Position numbers and translations under genes: made by a program. A stretch of 64,000 bases of DNA from Prosthecobacter sp. (GTDB lineage Bacteria > Verrucomicrobiota > Verrucomicrobiia > Verrucomicrobiales > Verrucomicrobiaceae): the NCBI RefSeq assembly GCF_034366625.1, contig NZ_JAXMIH010000011.1, forward strand, positions 124,001-188,000, written 5' to 3'. Shown here piece by piece: positions 1-9,820 of the stretch (its first letter is position 1; each line of letters starts with the position of its first letter). The notes under the pieces were generated by a model. It worked only from the letters and a program-made list of their open reading frames with translations. It made no database searches and was not told where the DNA came from.

Positions 1-87
1 GGAATGGGGGCGGCTACCTACTTGCATCGCATGGCGAATGCCAGAAATTACAGATTGCCTGATTAATTTGAATCTTGAGAATGTGAA

Positions 88-1002
88 ATGGATTGGACCG
101 TCACTGAAACCGCCGAACTCGGCGAGCGTTTCGACAAGCACCTCGCCCGGCGCCTGTCGGATATGTCACGCTCGCGGCTCCAGGACCTGATCAAGGACGG
201 CCACGCCACGCTGAACGGCAAACCGGTCAAATCAGGCGCGACTATGAGAGCTGGGGATGTGGTGAGCGTCACGGTGCCGGAAGTAGCTGAGGTCGAGATC
301 AAGGCCCAGGACATTCCGTTGACGATTTTGTATGAGGATTCCGACATCGTAGTGCTGGACAAAGCATCCGGGCTTGTCGTTCACCCGGCGGAAGGAAATC
401 CTGACGGCACACTCGTGAATGCCCTCCTGCACCACATTGATGACCTCAGCGGCATCGGCGGCGAGATGCGGCCCGGCATCGTCCATCGTCTCGATAAAGA
501 CACCAGCGGCTGCATGGTCGTGGCAAAGAATGACATCGCGCACCGCCGCCTGACGGAGGCCTTCGCCGAGCGACGACTCACGAAAATCTACCTCACCGTG
601 GTCAATGGCGTGCCGCGTGAGAAAAGCGGACGCATTCAGAACTACATCGGCAGACATCCCGTGGACCGCAAACGCATGTCCATCCTGCTCGATGGGGCAG
701 GGAAGGAGGCCGTTACCGAATGGCAGTTGCTCGCCACCGATCAAGGCTGTGCGCTAATCCAATGCCGCCTGCTCACCGGGCGCACGCATCAGATTCGCGT
801 TCACATGCGCGAGGCGCTGCAATGCCCCATCCTAGGCGATCCGATTTACGCGCAACCCGCCAAGCAGCGTGTCCGCGTCCCACGTCTCATGCTCCATGCA
901 TGGAAGCTGGCTTTCAATCACCCCATCCACGACCAGCCGATGGCTTTCGAGGCCAAATTGCCGCCCGAGTTTGAACCCTGGATGAATTGCGTGCAAAGCT
1001 AG
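88..1002 (+). CDS. RluA/RluD-family rRNA pseudouridine synthase
   Basis: Isomerises specific uridines to pseudouridine in ribosomal RNA, in the cytoplasm. The 304-residue protein has an N-terminal S4 RNA-binding domain (about residues 12-75) and a catalytic domain with the family signature GIVHRLDKDTSG at about 130-141; Asp136 in HRLD is the expected catalytic aspartate. A second conserved stretch, LLTGRTHQIRVHM, follows near residue 230. Length and domain order match RluD-type enzymes, although the target uridine cannot be read from the sequence. The ATG at 88 follows a purine-rich stretch. The next gene begins 17 bases after the stop, on the same strand. Confidence 0.93.
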   Translation: MDWTVTETAELGERFDKHLARRLSDMSRSRLQDLIKDGHATLNGKPVKSGATMRAGDVVSVTVPEVAEVEIKAQDIPLTILYEDSDIVVLDKASGLVVHPAEGNPDGTLVNALLHHIDDLSGIGGEMRPGIVHRLDKDTSGCMVVAKNDIAHRRLTEAFAERRLTKIYLTVVNGVPREKSGRIQNYIGRHPVDRKRMSILLDGAGKEAVTEWQLLATDQGCALIQCRLLTGRTHQIRVHMREALQCPILGDPIYAQPAKQRVRVPRLMLHAWKLAFNHPIHDQPMAFEAKLPPEFEPWMNCVQS

Positions 1003-1019
1003 CCGCACCCTTTTACGCC

Positions 1020-1388
1020 ATGCTCAAACTCTACGCCTACTCCGGCTGCTCCACCTGTCGCAATGCCATCAAATGGCTCAAGCAGCACGCCATCGCCTTT
1101 GAAGAAGTCGCCATTCGCGAAACACCGCCGTCGGTTGCCGAACTCAAAGCCGCGCTTGCCGCCCATGACGGTGATTTGCGGAAACTCTTCAACGTTTCCG
1201 GCCTCGACTACCGCAGCCTGGGCCTCAAAGACAAACTGCCCGCGATGAGCACCGATGCCGCGCTGAAGCTCCTCGCTGAAAACGGCAATCTCGTGAAGCG
1301 CCCCTTTGCCATCGACGCGAAGAACAAGATTCATCTCGTCGGTTTCAAGGAGCCTGAATGGCAGGCAGCCTTACTTCACCGCCGCTGA
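1020..1388 (+). CDS. ArsC/Spx/YffB-family thioredoxin-fold protein
   Basis: A 122-residue thioredoxin-fold protein of the arsenate reductase (ArsC)/Spx family. It opens with a beta strand and a CSTC motif at residues 10-13, and carries the conserved LVKRPFAI segment near residue 90. The family includes glutaredoxin-type arsenate reductases and uncharacterised YffB-like proteins. With no arsR, arsB or acr3 nearby, a specific role in arsenate resistance is not supported. The ATG at 1020 is preferred over an in-frame TTG at 987, which would overlap the previous gene. The last 18 bases overlap the 3' end of the convergent esterase gene. Confidence 0.85.
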   Translation: MLKLYAYSGCSTCRNAIKWLKQHAIAFEEVAIRETPPSVAELKAALAAHDGDLRKLFNVSGLDYRSLGLKDKLPAMSTDAALKLLAENGNLVKRPFAIDAKNKIHLVGFKEPEWQAALLHRR

Positions 1389-2192
1389 CTGCTCTTTGAA
1401 GAATTTCGCGATCAAGGCCGGCGCTTCGTCAGGAAACTTGTGCGTGCCTTGATGAATGAAAGCCACAAATGGAGCGCCGACCTTCGAGGGAAATAGCGTG
1501 CAGTCCTGCGCCCACGATTTGCCTTCCGCCTCGCACTGATTGATCTGCCTCACCTTGTTCATCGCCAGCTCCTGCCACGCATACTTCACCAGCGGGTCTT
1601 GTGTTCCCGCGATGTGCATCGCAGGTTTCGGCTTGAAAGATGCATCTGCCAGACGTGCGCTGGCAGCGGCAGAAGGTGCCATCGCGCAAAACACCTCCGG
1701 CTTGGTCTGCCACAGCAGATACGTGAAACCGCCGCCGTTCGAGTGCCCGGTCGAAAAAATCCGCTTCGCATCGACCTTGTAGTTCTCCTTCAGATTCGCC
1801 ATCACCGCGTCGAACAGTTTCAAATCACGGTCGCCTTCCGCCCCTGCCCCATGCTGCCAGCCGGGCTTTTTGCCCTCAGGATCGGTCAGCTTGCCCGGCG
1901 TGTTCAATCCTTGCAGATAAACCGAGATCGCCTCCGGCCAGTGCTTGTGCATCGCAAAAGAGCGTCCTGCCTGCAACGCCGTGCCGCCGTGGCCGTGAAA
2001 CACGAACACCACAGGCGTTGGCGTTTCCTTCGCACTGGCGGGCGCATACACAAACCCGCTGCGTGCCACGCCATCCACGGTCAGTTCCAGCTTGTGAAAG
2101 CCTGCAGGAAGCTGAACTTGCGCCCGGCAGGCGACCGGGGAGATGAGACAACCAAGCAGAACGGCGAAGAGGCAAATGAAGCGATGTTTCAT
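1371..2192 (-). CDS. Secreted alpha/beta-hydrolase (PHB depolymerase/feruloyl esterase-like)
   Basis: A predicted exported serine esterase of 273 residues. Residues 1-24 form a signal peptide (hydrophobic core, then ACRAQ). The mature part has an oxyanion-hole motif HGHGG at 66-70, a nucleophile elbow GHSNGG with Ser151, a GTQDP acid motif around 197-201, and a GTHKFP histidine motif at 249-254, which together make a complete catalytic triad. The arrangement resembles LpqC/PHB-depolymerase and feruloyl esterase families acting on polymer or plant-wall esters; the true substrate is unknown. The beta-lactamase-fold gene upstream is on the same strand with a 19-base gap, so the two may be co-transcribed. 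Confidence 0.85.
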   Translation of the reverse strand: MKHRFICLFAVLLGCLISPVACRAQVQLPAGFHKLELTVDGVARSGFVYAPASAKETPTPVVFVFHGHGGTALQAGRSFAMHKHWPEAISVYLQGLNTPGKLTDPEGKKPGWQHGAGAEGDRDLKLFDAVMANLKENYKVDAKRIFSTGHSNGGGFTYLLWQTKPEVFCAMAPSAAASARLADASFKPKPAMHIAGTQDPLVKYAWQELAMNKVRQINQCEAEGKSWAQDCTLFPSKVGAPFVAFIHQGTHKFPDEAPALIAKFFKEQSAAVK

Positions 2193-2211
2193 AAGGTGCG
2201 AACCTCAAACC

Positions 2212-3402
2212 TCATGGTTTCGCGAGAGTTGCGGACGCCGCCTCCTGAAAGGCCTGCCGCATCGACGAAGCATCACCGTTCTTCAAGCCTGCGCGTTGGA
2301 TGAGCATGACGTAGATCGTCTTCTTCACCGGATCGATCCACCCCTGCGTGCCATGGGCTCCACCGTGTCCAAACGTGCCTGGACTCAGCATCGACGTGAT
2401 TCCCATCGGTTCACGCACGACTTGAAAGCCCAGTCCCATGCCCATGCCATCGGTGAACGCGGCCTTCAGATCGCCCGTTTGATTCGCCGTCATCAATTGG
2501 AGCGATTTTTCCGAGATGTAGCGCTTCCCGTCTGTCTCACCGCCGTTCAGCACCATCACATAGAGCTTCAGCAAATCCTCCGCTGTCGAGAAAAGCCCGC
2601 CCGCAGCCAGTGGCGCACGCTTTTTGTTCGAGAACGGCGGCGTGAGGTAGCGAATCGTCGTCGGCTCCAGTCCTTTGCCATCCGCCGTCGGTTTATAGCT
2701 CGTGGCGAGACGTGCGAGTTGCTTCTTGCCCGGCCAGAACGTCGTCTCGCGCATGCCCAGCGGCTTGAAGAGGCGTTTCTCCAAAAACTTCGCGTACTCT
2801 TCGCCGCTCACGACTTCCACGATGCGGCCCAGCGTGTTGATGCCCGGATTGCAGTAGGACCACTTTGATCCCGGCTCGAATTGCAACGGCGACAGCGCAT
2901 ACGTGATTACCGCTTCCTTCAAATCGAGCACATCCAGCGCATCACCATCCAGTGGCGAATTGCCCACCAGTCCGCTCGTGTGCGTGAGCAGGTCCTTGAT
3001 CGTGATCGGTCGCGCTGGCTTCACCAGCACCGTTTGCTCCGCCGTCTTCTCCTTGATCAGCATCTGGCCTTTGAACTCCGGCAGGTGCTTCATCACCGGA
3101 TCGTCGATGCTCAGCTTGCCCTCGTCCTGCAGCATCATCACCGCCAGCGCGGTGATCGGCTTGGTCATCGACGCGATCCAAAACAAGCTGTCCTTCGCCA
3201 TCGGCGTCTTCGTTTCGAGATCCTGGAGGCCGACGGCTTCCTCGCTCACGACTTTGCCATCGTGATACAGCAGCGTCACCGATCCCGAGAGCGATCCGTC
3301 CTTCACTAGAGCCTCCATGCTTTCGCGAATCGACCTCACCTCCGCGTGGAGGCTCAGGGACAGCGAAAACAGCAGGCAGGTGACGAGGCGGATGAATTTC
3401 AT
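2212..3402 (-). CDS. Secreted serine hydrolase, class C beta-lactamase/esterase family
   Basis: A 396-residue penicillin-binding-protein-like serine hydrolase (Pfam beta-lactamase family) with a signal peptide at about 1-20. The active-site SMTK motif is at 78-81, the Tyr of the second motif is in the YCN triad at 183-185, and the C-terminal HGGAHG stretch stands where KTG lies in true beta-lactamases. This combination is typical of EstB-like esterases and D-aminopeptidase-like enzymes rather than resistance enzymes. It is read first in a two-gene minus-strand unit with the alpha/beta-hydrolase. Substrate is unknown. Confidence 0.88.
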   Translation of the reverse strand: MKFIRLVTCLLFSLSLSLHAEVRSIRESMEALVKDGSLSGSVTLLYHDGKVVSEEAVGLQDLETKTPMAKDSLFWIASMTKPITALAVMMLQDEGKLSIDDPVMKHLPEFKGQMLIKEKTAEQTVLVKPARPITIKDLLTHTSGLVGNSPLDGDALDVLDLKEAVITYALSPLQFEPGSKWSYCNPGINTLGRIVEVVSGEEYAKFLEKRLFKPLGMRETTFWPGKKQLARLATSYKPTADGKGLEPTTIRYLTPPFSNKKRAPLAAGGLFSTAEDLLKLYVMVLNGGETDGKRYISEKSLQLMTANQTGDLKAAFTDGMGMGLGFQVVREPMGITSMLSPGTFGHGGAHGTQGWIDPVKKTIYVMLIQRAGLKNGDASSMRQAFQEAASATLAKP

Positions 3403-3480
3403 GAGGGTCGCAGCATACGATGAAACCCCGGTGCTCTGTCAATCTCTTGCCTTCGCGCATCAGGACGCTATATCGCCACC

Positions 3481-3858
3481 ATGTTCAAAACCGGCCAGCA
3501 GGTCGTCTGCATCGACGATCAATTCGATCCCTGGGTCTTCGACCTCTACAAGTCCCTGCCCAAGAAGGATCAAATCTACACCGTGCGTGCGCTCCGAGCC
3601 GGCCGCTCCAATCCGCAGTTCGTCGTCAATGACGATGCTGAAATCAAACTCGCGGGTGCCGAGTTTGATCTCCTTCTCCTGCTCAAAGAGCTCCACAACC
3701 CCGACGATCCGCATTCCAGTGTGAAGCAGGAACTCGGCTTCCGCTCCGAGCGTTTCGCCCCGCTTCTCGAACAAACCGAAGAAGAGGAAGAAGCCGAGCT
3801 CATCGGCGTCGGCCACGGCGAGAAGACATGGGAGCCCGAGCCTGCCTGGTCAAAGTAG
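3481..3858 (+). CDS. Conserved hypothetical protein, acidic C-terminus
   Basis: A 125-residue soluble protein not assigned to a family. The N-terminal half (KTGQQVVCIDDQF, then QIYTVRALRAG) reads like a small beta-rich domain; the C-terminal third is strongly acidic (EEEEEAELIG). No signal peptide or membrane segment is present. It stands alone, divergent from the serine hydrolase gene, with about 78 bases between the two starts. Codon use resembles its neighbours, so it is probably a real native gene. Confidence 0.65.
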   Translation: MFKTGQQVVCIDDQFDPWVFDLYKSLPKKDQIYTVRALRAGRSNPQFVVNDDAEIKLAGAEFDLLLLLKELHNPDDPHSSVKQELGFRSERFAPLLEQTEEEEEAELIGVGHGEKTWEPEPAWSK

Positions 3859-3861
3859 TCG

Positions 3862-3908
3862 AGAGCTTTAGCTCGTCAGTCTGAGTTCGTAGTTTGGGCT
3901 TAAGCCCG
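3862..3908. repeat. Short intergenic palindromes (GAGCT..AGCTC, GGGCTTAAGCCC)
   Basis: Two small palindromes lie between the hypothetical gene and moxR: GAGCTTTAGCTC at 3862-3873 and GGGCTTAAGCCC at 3897-3908. They could act as a weak terminator for the upstream gene or be remnants of a REP-like family. No T-run follows either, so the terminator role is only a guess. Confidence 0.35.
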
Positions 3909-3976
3909 TTCTGCCTTCATTGTGTTTGCGTTGAAAACTTGGCACCTTCGCCGCTGTTTGATACACCACACACCTC

Positions 3977-4993
<1,017 letters not shown>

Positions 4994-5212
4994 AGCATGA
5001 GCACCACGCCCAAAACCTGGACTGTCACTCGTTGCGATTCCTTCTAGGACATGCGGCGCGTCAGCATCCACAACTGGCAGCGCCGCCGAACGCCGTCAGG
5101 CCGCGTGGGAGCTCGTTGTCGGAGCCTGGCAGATGCAAAAACGCAATCCGAATGAACTCCGACTTCAGAATATTATTCGGGTGCTGTGTAGTGGGGCTGA
5201 ATCACAACGCGG
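4994..5212. other. Junction region with a possible operon remnant
   Basis: Between moxR and the FRG gene there is no convincing gene. Directly after the moxR stop an ATG at 4998 opens a frame of only 16 codons before a stop, placed exactly where a co-transcribed gene would start. The first half of the region is GC-rich like the Bat operon and the second half becomes AT-richer like the inserted genes. It may therefore hold the truncated start of a lost operon member at an insertion boundary; this is inference. Confidence 0.35.
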
Positions 5213-5899
5213 TCAAAGCAGGTGAGGCAATTGATCAAGTAGGATCTGCCACTCTAGGCCATTGACGAGAATATCCTTCAAGTCATCGCAAACCCCACCC
5301 AACCCAGGAAACAATCTGGAATGGTTGATTCCCAAGATCGCCAACTCCCTCCGGATCCGTTCTTTTTGAGATTTGGGAACTGTAACTTTGCGGACATTGT
5401 TGACTATCAGTGGCTCGTTGGGAGCTGGGCAAACGATAAAGCAACCCGACTGCCCAATAACACGCTCGCTTGTGTGTGGTGGGTCATACACGAACGGATC
5501 CCTCGCACTAAAGACGTCACTGGCACCTTCATCGCGAGATTCGATTTGCGTTGTCGCAATCACTTCGCCATCGCCATCGTGACCCGGGTCGGATGCAAAA
5601 AAGAGGGCGATTAGCGGATTTGTCGTAAAATCCAAAAGACGTGTTGGGCAGCCAAAATGCTGCATTAAGCACAGCCATTCTAGGTCGTGGTCGTGTTGGG
5701 GCACCACTTTCAAAAACGGGATACTCCTCAGCTTGAAGTGACGTAGTGAATCTTTCTCCTTCGAGCTCACTGTCGGCCAATCTTCGCTGTAGTGTCTACC
5801 AATCGACGGTTTCAGATCCCATTTAAGGTTTGCATGGCCACGAAAAATGGCATTTTGCTTTGCGTCAAATTGCTTCAACAGGTCAGGGACAATGTTCAT
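5213..5899 (-). CDS. FRG domain-containing protein
   Basis: A 228-residue protein with the FRG domain, named for its conserved Phe-Arg-Gly, here at residues 19-21 (AIFRGH). The other hallmark, QHFGCPTRLLDFTTNPLIAL, follows near residues 79-98. The biochemical function of FRG domains is not established; such proteins often occur as solitary genes in accessory regions. It faces opposite to the surrounding moxR/DUF58 operon and is noticeably AT-richer than its neighbours, which suggests horizontal acquisition. A role in phage defence is possible but not shown by the sequence. Confidence 0.85.
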   Translation of the reverse strand: MNIVPDLLKQFDAKQNAIFRGHANLKWDLKPSIGRHYSEDWPTVSSKEKDSLRHFKLRSIPFLKVVPQHDHDLEWLCLMQHFGCPTRLLDFTTNPLIALFFASDPGHDGDGEVIATTQIESRDEGASDVFSARDPFVYDPPHTSERVIGQSGCFIVCPAPNEPLIVNNVRKVTVPKSQKERIRRELAILGINHSRLFPGLGGVCDDLKDILVNGLEWQILLDQLPHLL

Positions 5900-6021
5900 T
5901 TCATTGAAATTGCGAGTCTCAAAATCCGGGGACTCTGAATGGGGTTTATAATGGGTTTCGACAAAAAGACGCTGAATTAGTCAGTTCTTGCGTAAAACGA
6001 TTCTTTGCATAAGCATTTAAC

Positions 6022-6504
6022 ATGATCATCACACCTACCCACGCCGGCCTACAACAGTTGGTGGCGGACTCGGGTCCATTTTTTGATCAAATCAGGAACT
6101 ACGGTGACTCGACGACTCGAGAGCGGATTTTGAGCGCGCTTTATTTGCTTGCAGATATAAAATCATCAACACTTCGCTCGGCAATTGGTGATAGGGGATT
6201 TACCGCGCTGACCATGTCCTTTGGGCCGGACGATAGAATTTTTATAGGAGTGAAAATGCAGGATGCTTTTGTTCCTCTGTTGGTAGCACTTCATGAATTA
6301 ATTCTCCACGAGTTGTTGAGAATGCGTGGCCCTGATGCGAAGCCAGATCCGGAATTTGCGAATGTTTTGGCTCATGCTTTTTTGGGCAACCATACACCGG
6401 TCTACATGGGTGAGAAAAAAGCATTCTTCGGTGGCACGAAACCTGATATTCGGCGCATGTCTCTGCCTTTAGTTGCGGGCATCGAAGAAGTTTTGTGGCG
6501 TTAA
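6022..6504 (+). CDS. Hypothetical protein, AT-rich island gene
   Basis: A 160-residue soluble protein that I do not recognise. It is divergent from the FRG gene, with 122 bases between the starts that can hold promoters for both. It contains a His-rich helix HELILHELL near residue 93, but the spacing is not the HExxH of zinc proteases. Lower GC content and different codon use from moxR and the DUF58 gene group it with the FRG gene as a probable acquired pair. The region from its stop (6504) to 6688 shows no further gene. Confidence 0.6.
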   Translation: MIITPTHAGLQQLVADSGPFFDQIRNYGDSTTRERILSALYLLADIKSSTLRSAIGDRGFTALTMSFGPDDRIFIGVKMQDAFVPLLVALHELILHELLRMRGPDAKPDPEFANVLAHAFLGNHTPVYMGEKKAFFGGTKPDIRRMSLPLVAGIEEVLWR

Positions 6505-6688
6505 GCGTGGAAACGACGTCGAGTTGCTCAAACAGGCAATCAACGTGTCAGTGGATTCGAGCGGAAGGCCTTTTTTAACTCACTCGCTGTTCACTCTTGG
6601 GCCAGGACCCGGATTGGCTGAAATACTCGACTAGTTCATCTGTATTGTTTGGCTATTATGGCGGCGCTTCCTTATCCCTGATACACAC

Positions 6689-7606
6689 ATGTCCGCCTTC
6701 CTCGATCCCGCCGCGCTCATGCGCATCAAGTCGCTCGAACTGCGAGCCAAGGTCGTCGTCGAGGGACTCTGGAAAGGCATGCATCGCAGCCCGTATCACG
6801 GCTTCTCTGTCGAGTTCAGTGAGTACCGCGCCTACGTCCAAGGCGACGATCCGCGCTACATCGACTGGAAGGTGCTGGCGCGGAGTGATCGGACTTACAT
6901 CAAGAAATTCGAGGACGAGACGAACCTGCGCTGCCAGCTCGTGATCGATCACAGCAAGTCGATGAAATACGGCTCGCAGAGCTTCACGAAGGCCGATTAC
7001 GCGGCCACGCTGGCAGCAACGCTCGCATCCTTCCTCATGAAGCAGGGCGATGCGGCTGGATTGACCACCTTTGCGGATGGCATCGAGGAGCATCTGCCGC
7101 CGCGCAATCGTCCCGGCCATCTGCGCCGCATCATCACCGAGTTGGAGCGCCCGGCAAAGGCCGTCGGCACTTCACTCGATCTCTCCGTCGGCCAGTTGGC
7201 CGACCTGCTGCGCAAACGCGGCATGATCTGCCTCATCACCGATCTCCTCGCGCCCATCGAGCACTTGGAGAAACAGCTCGCCCTCCTCGGAGCGATGGGC
7301 CACGACCTCGTGATCTTCCACCTCATGGACCGCGCCGAGATCGACTTCACCTTCGAAAAATCCGCCCACTTCCGCGATGCTGAGACTGGCACCGAGCGCT
7401 TCATCGACCCGCAAATCGCCCGCGAGACTTACCTCAAGCGTCTTCAAACCCATCGCGACACGATTCAAGCCGCCACCGACCGCCACAACGTCGAATACCA
7501 CTTCTGCCCCACTGATCAGCCCTTGGAAGAAGTGCTCTTCGACTTCCTCAGCGCCCGTCAGCGCAAGAAGGCCTCCAAATCTTCCGCCCCACGCGCTGCC
7601 GCATGA
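6689..7606 (+). CDS. DUF58 domain-containing protein (Bat operon)
   Basis: A 305-residue protein of the DUF58 family, which adopts a von Willebrand A-like fold and works with MoxR ATPases. The hallmark segment FSEYRAYVQGDDPRYIDW is at about 47-64, followed by a VWA-like strand LVIDHSKSM near 89-97 carrying the DxS-type metal-site motif. No transmembrane segment is seen, as in the short soluble DUF58 members. It would normally follow moxR directly; here the FRG island separates them. A large potential hairpin and then the BatA-like gene follow on the same strand. Confidence 0.92.
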   Translation: MSAFLDPAALMRIKSLELRAKVVVEGLWKGMHRSPYHGFSVEFSEYRAYVQGDDPRYIDWKVLARSDRTYIKKFEDETNLRCQLVIDHSKSMKYGSQSFTKADYAATLAATLASFLMKQGDAAGLTTFADGIEEHLPPRNRPGHLRRIITELERPAKAVGTSLDLSVGQLADLLRKRGMICLITDLLAPIEHLEKQLALLGAMGHDLVIFHLMDRAEIDFTFEKSAHFRDAETGTERFIDPQIARETYLKRLQTHRDTIQAATDRHNVEYHFCPTDQPLEEVLFDFLSARQRKKASKSSAPRAAA

Positions 7607-7608
7607 AA

Positions 7609-7705
7609 TCCTCCTCTTCCTCCTACTCTTACTCCTCCTCCCTTTTTGAGCGTCCATCAGCCCTCGCTTTCAGGGAGGAGGAGTAGGAGGAAGAGGAGGA
7701 GAAGG
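7609..7705 (+). repeat. Long polypyrimidine/polypurine inverted repeat
   Basis: A pyrimidine-only tract just after the DUF58 stop (about 7609-7644) is mirrored by a purine tract at about 7671-7705. The arms pair over nearly their full length, apart from six extra bases (TCTTAC) in the left arm, with a loop of about 26 bases. The transcript could form a very long stem between the DUF58 and BatA-like genes, which might damp read-through or act as an mRNA stabiliser. The function is inferred only from the pairing. Confidence 0.6.
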
Positions 7706-7725
7706 ATTCGAACCGACATCACCCC

Positions 7726-9759
7726 ATGAACTGGCTCTTTCCACTCTACCTCGCCGGTGCCGCCGCGATCATCGCGCCGATTCTGCTGCATCTGCGTCGT
7801 CGTCCGCCGCAGGATCGCGTGGAGTTCAGCTCGCTGCTCTTCCTTGATGCGCAGACGCCCGTGCCCGTCAGCAAGCGCCGCCTCGAAAACTGGCTGCTGC
7901 TTCTGCTGCGTTGCCTCGCGCTCATCCTGCTCGCACTCATGTTCTCGCGGCCCTTCGTTCAAAGCGAATCCACCGCAGCCGCATCGCCCAACAGCGCCAC
8001 GCTCATCCTCCTCGATCGCAGCGCCTCGATGCGTCGCGCTGACTTGTGGAAGCAAGCCATAGCCGAAGCCGAAAAGCAGCTCAAAGCCGCCAAACTCACC
8101 GACCGCATCGCGCTCGCCGTCTTTGATCGCGAACTCACACCGCTGTGGAGCTTCGAGGAAGATCGCAACACACCCGCGAATCGCCTCACGGCCATCCAAA
8201 CACGTCTCGCGTCCCTCACGCCCACTTGGAACGCCACACAGCTCGACCGCGCTCTCATCGCCGCCGTGCCGAGCTTCGATTCAAGCACGACTTCGCTCAA
8301 AAAACGCATCCATCTCATCTCCGATCTTCAAGAAGGCACCAAGCTCGACGCCCTCCGCACCATCGCCTGGCCCGCCGAACTCACGCTAAGCATTCACCGC
8401 CTCGATCCCGCCACCAACGACAACCTCAGCATCGTCCTTGCCGCCCGCGAGCAAGACGGGAGCGCGGACACTCTTGTCCGCCTCCGCTTGAGCAACACCC
8501 GCGACTCCGCCCTCCGCGATTTCACCCTCGTCTGGCAGGGCGCGCCCAAAACCGACGCCATCACCGCGCAGATCCCGCCCGGAGCCTCGCGCATCCTCAC
8601 CGCGCCGCCGAATTCCACCAACGCCACCACGCTCACCCTCACCGGCGACACCCACGACTTCGACAACCGTATCTTCATCGCCCCGCCGCAGCCGCGTACC
8701 GTGCGCATCCACTTCCTCGGCAAAGACGCCACCCGCAACGAAGCCGTCGCGCCGCTCTACTACCTCGCTCGCGCCCTCCAGCCCACTGCCACGCTCGCGC
8801 CGGTGCTCACCGCCGACGAAAAACTCCCCGCTCAACCCGCCGACATCCTTTTCATCGTCGGCAGCGCTCCCGCAGACGGCCTGCGCGACTACATCGAGCG
8901 CGGCGGGTTTCTCGTCACCGTGCCTTCGGACGCCACCTTGCTCAAAACGCTCACCGGCCTCGACCTCACTGTCACCGCCGACACCAGCGACGAGTATCGC
9001 ATGCTCGCTGAAGTCAAAACCGAGCACCCATTGCTGAAACCCTTCGTCGATCCCAAACTCCGCGACTTCACCAAACTCCGCTTCTGGAAGCATCGCCATA
9101 TCGAGATCAAAACGGCCAATCCATCGCTCGAAACACTCGCCACCTTCGACAACAGCCATCCCGCCATCCTCAGCGCCCGCATCGGCAAAGGCACGCTCAT
9201 CGTCCTCGCCTCCGGCTGGCATCCTGGCGACAGCCAGTTCGCCCTCAGCACGAAATTCGTTCCGCTCCTCTACGGCTGGCTCGCTGCCGCCGGCTTCAGT
9301 CACGATCCCGCCGCCACGTTGCTCGTCGGCGATTCCTTGCCGCTCGATGCCACGCAGGCTCACACGATCACCGATCCCGAAAACAAGACGCACAGCGTCA
9401 AACCCGGCGAAACCTTCACCACGAGCCAGATCGGTCTCCACAAGGTCCAAAGCGCCACGCGCACCCAAACCATCGCCGTCAATCTCCCGCCCGACGAAAG
9501 CCGCGTCCTGCCTCTGGAACCGCAAAAGCTCGCCGAATACGGCATCAAGCTCTCCAGCACCTCCGACACCGCCGCCGCCAGCGAAACTACCGATCAACGC
9601 CTCACCGCCACCGACACCGAACAACGCCAAAATCTCTGGTGGTGGTTCCTGGTCACTCTTTTGGCCGTCCTTTTGCTCGAAACAGCCATTGCTGGCCGCG
9701 CAAAGTGGTCCGCACAGTCCCCTGTGCGGCGCTCCGCCACGTCAGAAAGCACCGCATGA
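7726..9759 (+). CDS. BatA-like membrane protein with VWA-type domain
   Basis: A 677-residue inner-membrane protein. It starts with the BatA N-terminal segment (hydrophobic helix at about 4-23, then LHLRRRPPQDRVEFSSL), a second helix at about 51-68, and a periplasmic VWA-like region opening with LILLDRSASM near residue 90. A glutamine-amidotransferase-like middle region and a final helix (WWWFLVTLLAVLLLETA) at about 635-655 follow. Such proteins pair with MoxR and DUF58 proteins in Bat-type envelope operons. The last 17 or so codons run through a REP palindrome (9705-9740), so the C-terminus after the final helix comes from repeat DNA. Confidence 0.88.
   Translation: MNWLFPLYLAGAAAIIAPILLHLRRRPPQDRVEFSSLLFLDAQTPVPVSKRRLENWLLLLLRCLALILLALMFSRPFVQSESTAAASPNSATLILLDRSASMRRADLWKQAIAEAEKQLKAAKLTDRIALAVFDRELTPLWSFEEDRNTPANRLTAIQTRLASLTPTWNATQLDRALIAAVPSFDSSTTSLKKRIHLISDLQEGTKLDALRTIAWPAELTLSIHRLDPATNDNLSIVLAAREQDGSADTLVRLRLSNTRDSALRDFTLVWQGAPKTDAITAQIPPGASRILTAPPNSTNATTLTLTGDTHDFDNRIFIAPPQPRTVRIHFLGKDATRNEAVAPLYYLARALQPTATLAPVLTADEKLPAQPADILFIVGSAPADGLRDYIERGGFLVTVPSDATLLKTLTGLDLTVTADTSDEYRMLAEVKTEHPLLKPFVDPKLRDFTKLRFWKHRHIEIKTANPSLETLATFDNSHPAILSARIGKGTLIVLASGWHPGDSQFALSTKFVPLLYGWLAAAGFSHDPAATLLVGDSLPLDATQAHTITDPENKTHSVKPGETFTTSQIGLHKVQSATRTQTIAVNLPPDESRVLPLEPQKLAEYGIKLSSTSDTAAASETTDQRLTATDTEQRQNLWWWFLVTLLAVLLLETAIAGRAKWSAQSPVRRSATSESTA
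9705..9740 (+). repeat. REP palindrome 1, within the 3' end of the BatA-like gene
   Basis: A REP-like element starting GTGGTCCGCACAG, with a stem of GTCCGCACAG and CTGTGCGGC type and the tail GCTCCGCCAC. It matches REP 3 in the same orientation and is inverted relative to REPs 2 and 4. It lies inside the coding sequence and supplies the last codons of the protein. Confidence 0.85.
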
Positions 9760-9820
9760 TCCCAAAACCACTTTCTATGCGCGCATCTTCTTTGGAGTTC
9801 TTCTAAACAGCCATCGACAC

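Noticed and set aside
6022-6504. Zinc metalloprotease call from HELILHELL
   Set aside because: The histidine spacing is HExxxH, not HExxH, and no third ligand pattern is seen.
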